Assembly (NCBI GenBank): GCA_036310185.1
Contig: JAXJSH010000022.1
Span: 1-35,639, forward strand
DNA from: JALENY01 sp036310185
GTDB taxonomy: Bacteria; Bacillota; Clostridia; Lachnospirales; Lachnospiraceae
Direction: 5' to 3'
DNA length: 35,639 nt
The stretch's first letter is position 1; every line of letters starts with the position of its first letter. Shown in pieces: positions 32,523 to 35,639 of this stretch. Under the pieces are notes generated by a model. That model had not been told where the DNA came from and ran no database searches. It saw only the letters and a list, made by a program, of their open reading frames with translations. The position numbers and the translations under genes are program-made.

Positions 32523-33056
32523 CTAATCTTCCATTGTCTTTGCAAGATATTCCGCCACAACCATTGCCAGTTTCAGTTCCACCTCTCCAAACGCCTCATT
32601 TTTATCGTTTCCCAAGATCATGACCGCACCGATTGCATCACCGGCACTGATGATCGGTACAATGACCTGAGACGAATGTTCATCCTCCTCTGTTATGGGA
32701 TGATATCGGTCGGCACCGGTTATGACATCCCGATCCATGATTAGCCGCTCCACTTCCCGGCTTACCGTTTTATTCATGTATTTTCGCGCCTCCGGACCTG
32801 CCGACGCAACAATCTGATCCTGATCACAGATACAGATCAGATTCCCGGTCACACGAGCCATTACATCCGCCAATTCCTGGGCACAGGTTGCCATCTCTCC
32901 AATTGGCGAATATTTTTTTAATATAATTTCTCCGTTTCGGTCCGTAAATATCTCAAGTGGCTCCGACTCGCGGATTCTGAGCGTTCTGCGAATCTCCTTC
33001 GGAATAACAACGCGGCCCAGATCATCAATGCGACGTACAATACCTGTTGCTTTCAT
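32523..33056 (-). CDS. spoVT: Stage V sporulation protein T (AbrB-like regulator)
   Basis: 177 residues. The N-terminal AbrB swapped-hairpin domain (MKATGIVRRIDDLGRVVIPKEIRRTLRIRE, residues 1-30, continuing to about 50) is nearly invariant in SpoVT. The C-terminal GAF-like domain (about 55-177; NLICICDQDQIVASAGPE, HSSQVIVPIISAGDAIGAVM) completes the tetramer. It modulates sigma-G-dependent genes in the forespore. ATG 33056 has AAAAGGAG about nine bases upstream. That ribosome site lies in one arm of a perfect 12-bp inverted repeat. It marks the host as a sporeformer. Confidence 0.95.
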   Translation of the reverse strand: MKATGIVRRIDDLGRVVIPKEIRRTLRIRESEPLEIFTDRNGEIILKKYSPIGEMATCAQELADVMARVTGNLICICDQDQIVASAGPEARKYMNKTVSREVERLIMDRDVITGADRYHPITEEDEHSSQVIVPIISAGDAIGAVMILGNDKNEAFGEVELKLAMVVAEYLAKTMED

Positions 33057-33065
33057 ATATAAAAA

Positions 33066-33135
33066 TCTCCTTTTACAAAATTTACTGTGTAAGTATTATC
33101 TGTAAAAGGAGAAATAATATACCAAGGTTAACAAT
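33066..33135 (-). promoter_or_regulatory. spoVT control region: sigma-G-like promoter and inverted repeat covering the ribosome site
   Basis: The arms TCTCCTTTTACA (33066-33077) and TGTAAAAGGAGA (33101-33112) are perfect, 23 bp apart, with a smaller TTAC/GTAA dyad in the middle. The downstream arm in the mRNA sense contains the AAGGAG ribosome site. On the minus strand GTATA, 17 bp, GATAATA is close to the sigma-G consensus and would place the first arm in the promoter spacer. So the repeat is either an operator or, with a more upstream start, a ribosome-site-sequestering hairpin. Confidence 0.5.
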
Positions 33136-33331
33136 TAACTTTTTCTAAACATATAAGCTCTGATCATTCAATCTGCCTGCAAGGTAATTCACTCATGGAA
33201 TTGTTTTCATAATTTGGCGAAACTGCTCTTTTGCCAATTGTATATACTGTTGTTCTGTATAATTTTGTTTCTGGAATTAGTATTGTAAAGGAAGGAATCT
33301 TACCGCTGCCAATTTTATTTCTTTATTAAAA

Positions 33332-34291
33332 TCAGATTTTCTCCAGACTGAGAACGGCAATCGCCAGTTCAAGTACAACAAAAATCACCACTGCTATTCT
33401 GGTAAAGACATACAGCAGATTCTTTTTATCGATCTTATTATCCATCAAATACTGCCGGATCGAATTTCTCTTCATCCACACAATAATTACAGCCCCAACA
33501 AAGAAAGATCCCATAACCGCATTACTGATCACAATCTGTGTCTCTTCCGAAAATCCTGCAATTGCCAGAGAAAGCAGGTCTCCAAATACACAGTTATTCA
33601 GAAAATGCAGCAAAATCGACCATACAACAGAATATTCCATCGCTACATATCCCAATATAAGGCCTACACAGAATGCAAAAACACCCTGCGGCAGATTCGC
33701 ATGCATTACACCGAAAAAGACGGCAGAAGCAACGATTGCCAATGCCCTTCCATACTTCTCCAGACTTTTCATAACAAACCCACGATAAACCACTTCTTCT
33801 GCAATCGGAGCTACAATTCCTGCATACAAAAACATGGATACGGTTTCACTGGCCGAAGAAGCAGCTTCCATACTTGCTTCGGCCGTATATCCGATCAGAT
33901 TCAGTCCAGCTTCCAACAGTTCATACGCCCCGGAAAATACAATCTGTCCGCCCATGAACACACACAAAATCTGAAGAAACCTTTTCAACGTCATTTTTTT
34001 GCGGGATACAAAAATATCTTTTTTAATGGAAATTTTTTTCCGGAAAAACAAGATTAAAAATAACAATCCTATGCCAACACCGATCATCGTAGATGTTGCC
34101 TCTTCTGCATACCGCTCCAGCATTGCATAAATCAGAGCATCTGCCTCTGCTCCTGTCCCATTTAACCAGGCCTGCACGGTCACGAATACGGTTCGTATTA
34201 TCATATCTGCTATCACAACTGCAAAAGTGATAATCGAATAGATCAGTAATCCAATACCGATCCGATTGCTGTCTTTTCTTAATTCAATCAT
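33332..34291 (-). CDS. CPBP-family intramembrane metalloprotease
   Basis: 319 residues. About eight membrane helices with the CPBP (Rce1/Abi) motifs: APIAEEVVYRGFVMKSLEKY near residue 162 (EExxxR), FFGVMHANLPQGVFAF near 191 and LLHFLNNCVFGDL near 228. The paired glutamates and histidines coordinate the catalytic metal. Bacterial members process or protect against bacteriocins, or control regulators; the substrate is unknown here. ATG 34291 is preceded by GGGGAG. Monocistronic and preceded by the second copy of the 50-bp repeat. The region 33133-33331 downstream holds no further gene. Confidence 0.92.
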   Translation of the reverse strand: MIELRKDSNRIGIGLLIYSIITFAVVIADMIIRTVFVTVQAWLNGTGAEADALIYAMLERYAEEATSTMIGVGIGLLFLILFFRKKISIKKDIFVSRKKMTLKRFLQILCVFMGGQIVFSGAYELLEAGLNLIGYTAEASMEAASSASETVSMFLYAGIVAPIAEEVVYRGFVMKSLEKYGRALAIVASAVFFGVMHANLPQGVFAFCVGLILGYVAMEYSVVWSILLHFLNNCVFGDLLSLAIAGFSEETQIVISNAVMGSFFVGAVIIVWMKRNSIRQYLMDNKIDKKNLLYVFTRIAVVIFVVLELAIAVLSLEKI

Positions 34292-34347
34292 AACAATTAC
34301 ACTCCCCTATGTACCATTTTAATGTCTTTCAAAATATAAAGATACCA

Positions 34348-34397
34348 GGATCAAAAGGTATTTTCACCCCCTGATACCTACGGATTACTCATCATTT
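34348..34397 (-). repeat. 50-bp intergenic repeat, copy 2 (GH3-CPBP)
   Basis: Matches 19204-19253 at about 44 of 50 bases in the same orientation, lying 56 bp before the CPBP start codon. The pairable AGGTAT/ATACCT blocks are conserved; the competing GTCAAAA hairpin of copy 1 is broken by a C-to-G change. Confidence 0.7.
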
Positions 34398-34472
34398 TAT
34401 GCTCTCGTAATCCCTTGTATCATACAAAGTATTTATCATATTTTTTCCAATCTTACAAGTTACTTTAGGTAA

Positions 34473-34503
34473 AAAAAGGGATGAGATTCCAGAAATCCCA
34501 CCC
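34473..34503 (-). terminator. Terminator of the GH3 gene
   Basis: On the minus strand GGGGTGGGATT pairs with AATCTCATCCC (two G-U pairs) and seven T follow. It starts about 25 bases after the stop codon. Confidence 0.8.
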
Positions 34504-34527
34504 CTATAATCAATGCAGCATTTTATT

Positions 34528-35639
34528 TTAATAATTCAGGCCAAAATTCATCTCATAATAGTTACCGCATGCATCACGGTAAGCATATGCTTTTCCATTC
34601 TCATCCTTCATTTCATCCGGCATATACTGGTCTTTGTCATATCCCGGCACATCATTTGGGCTGATACATACGCCGTCCCCATTAACCGCGATCACTTCAT
34701 CCCCCCGCGGAAGCGTAATCGGAAGTTTTCCAACCGGTGAAAAACGACCAAACATCACATCCAGCGTTGCTGACGGATAAGTGTCATATCCTGCTGTGAG
34801 TGCATCCACATACGGTTCAACATTGCCAAGCAGCCATGCCAGCGTAAAGTTTACGTTAGCCACTACTTTACCGCCATTTCCATGAACTGCTGCCGCAATT
34901 TCTGCAATGCGTTTTGCGCCGGTCAGTGTGGTCTCTTCGTGGGTTTCCGCTGCCGGGCGGCCCTCCTTATCTACATTGCAGACCGTCTTTCCTTCACAGA
35001 TATCCAGTTCCAGATAACCCGGAGTCGCACTGAAATAATCACCGGAAGACGGAGACAGGAACAGAATCGCATAATCAGCCTCTGCCGGATCATCCGCCAG
35101 ATCAAGCGCTCCCAGCAGTTCTTTCAGCTTTTTATCCAGCATTTCTGCCATTTCCGGACGTTTATGAAATGCTTCTGCGTATACTTTTTTGCCTGCCAGT
35201 TTTTCTTCGGTCAGCGGAAGTACATCTTCATTTTTCAGCAGGGTCACACTCTTACGGTGTGCATCCATAGCATTTTCCCAGTCTTCTTTCGCAGCAGCCA
35301 TCTCCACCGCCGCTTCCGGATCACGATACGGATTTTCAAACATGCCAAGTTCAAACATTTCCGTCATAGTACGCGCCACTGCCCGGTTGATTGCTTCGTC
35401 GGTCAGGATCAGTTCCTCTTTTTTGAATCCTTCCGGAACCTGGTGTGTATCGTAATAATCATTTTTTCCGCGGTTATACGCTTCCATACCGAATTTATGG
35501 TCGAAAAGACCACTGATCAGATCCACGCCTGCGTTATTCACAGCAAACCCGATGCGCTCCGGCTCGTCCAGCATCTCCACACCCCATTTCATGTTGTGTA
35601 CGATGCCCGTATCAGAGTTTACATAACCCTTGAAGCCCA
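34528..35639 (-). CDS. Glycoside hydrolase family 3 enzyme (beta-glucosidase type), C-terminal part
   Basis: The frame is open to the right edge; about 370 residues are visible and the N-terminal barrel start is outside. The first residues in view, GFKGYVNSDTGIVHNMKWGV, fit the GH3 nucleophile loop (aspartate of the SD motif). The C-terminal alpha/beta sandwich follows: NAMDAHRKSVTLLKNEDVLPLTEEKLAGKK, ANVNFTLAWLLGNVEPYVDALTAGYDTYPSATLDVMFGRFSPVGKLPITLPRG. This is the standard GH3 C-terminal signature. The enzyme cleaves beta-linked sugars at the non-reducing end; the exact sugar is not readable. Its last residues, YYEMNFGLNY, fit the family end. Confidence 0.9.
   Translation of the reverse strand, partial: GFKGYVNSDTGIVHNMKWGVEMLDEPERIGFAVNNAGVDLISGLFDHKFGMEAYNRGKNDYYDTHQVPEGFKKEELILTDEAINRAVARTMTEMFELGMFENPYRDPEAAVEMAAAKEDWENAMDAHRKSVTLLKNEDVLPLTEEKLAGKKVYAEAFHKRPEMAEMLDKKLKELLGALDLADDPAEADYAILFLSPSSGDYFSATPGYLELDICEGKTVCNVDKEGRPAAETHEETTLTGAKRIAEIAAAVHGNGGKVVANVNFTLAWLLGNVEPYVDALTAGYDTYPSATLDVMFGRFSPVGKLPITLPRGDEVIAVNGDGVCISPNDVPGYDKDQYMPDEMKDENGKAYAYRDACGNYYEMNFGLNY

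Overview
The window reads as a chromosomal segment of a spore-forming anaerobic Firmicute, most likely a Lachnospiraceae member (Blautia/Ruminococcus/Coprococcus type). The indicators are a spoVT sporulation regulator, a DUF6145 protein, KtrAB potassium uptake, a Firmicutes-type DnaE, an acyl-ACP thioesterase, purine-rich Shine-Dalgarno sites and almost all genes on the minus strand. The species call is inference from family resemblance; no rRNA is present.

Positions 1-7200 are accessory DNA, more AT-rich than the rest. It looks like one end of an integrated conjugative or plasmid-like element of the Tn1549 kind. Reading leftward, an operon starts near 6.9 kb: a tandem-domain DUF6462-like protein, ParA, ParB, a short Rep-like winged-helix protein and a full RepA (DUF6017-type C-terminus). 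After a new promoter come a 187-residue protein of unknown function and a CD1845-like membrane protein. Then follow two small unknown proteins, two XRE regulators with C-terminal membrane anchors, and a P-loop kinase cut by the window edge. No integrase, relaxase or type IV secretion gene is in view, so mobility is inferred. This block is dense in repeats: TCGTAT hexamers, 10-bp-phased TCCAT/TGGA motifs next to lysS, inverted repeats before parA, direct repeats around the internal promoter, and iteron-like repeats inside repA.

Positions 7200-26500 are core chromosome: greA-lysS, an esterase-like hydrolase, a plus-strand sodium/amino-acid symporter with a long structured leader, then minus-strand genes. 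The block ktrB-ktrA-trmH-argF-birA-DUF6145-coaX-dusB runs toward a bidirectional terminator at 11.9 kb. Upstream of it lie dnaE-pfkA, a DUF4203-like membrane protein, cvfB and an acyl-ACP thioesterase.

Positions 26500-35639 hold tRNA-Gln(CTG), a cation diffusion facilitator with the manganese-type DxxxD signature, divergent pncB, and a SEC-C domain gene whose 5' end is occupied by an IS4-family insertion sequence (about 30712-32297). Then come spoVT, a CPBP membrane protease and the C-terminal part of a glycoside hydrolase family 3 enzyme running off the right edge. A roughly 50-bp intergenic repeat occurs upstream of both ktrB and the CPBP gene.

The best candidates for undescribed biology are non-coding: the repeat-rich control region of the element, the structured symporter leader, the dispersed 50-bp element, and the long inverted repeats over the spoVT and thioesterase start regions.
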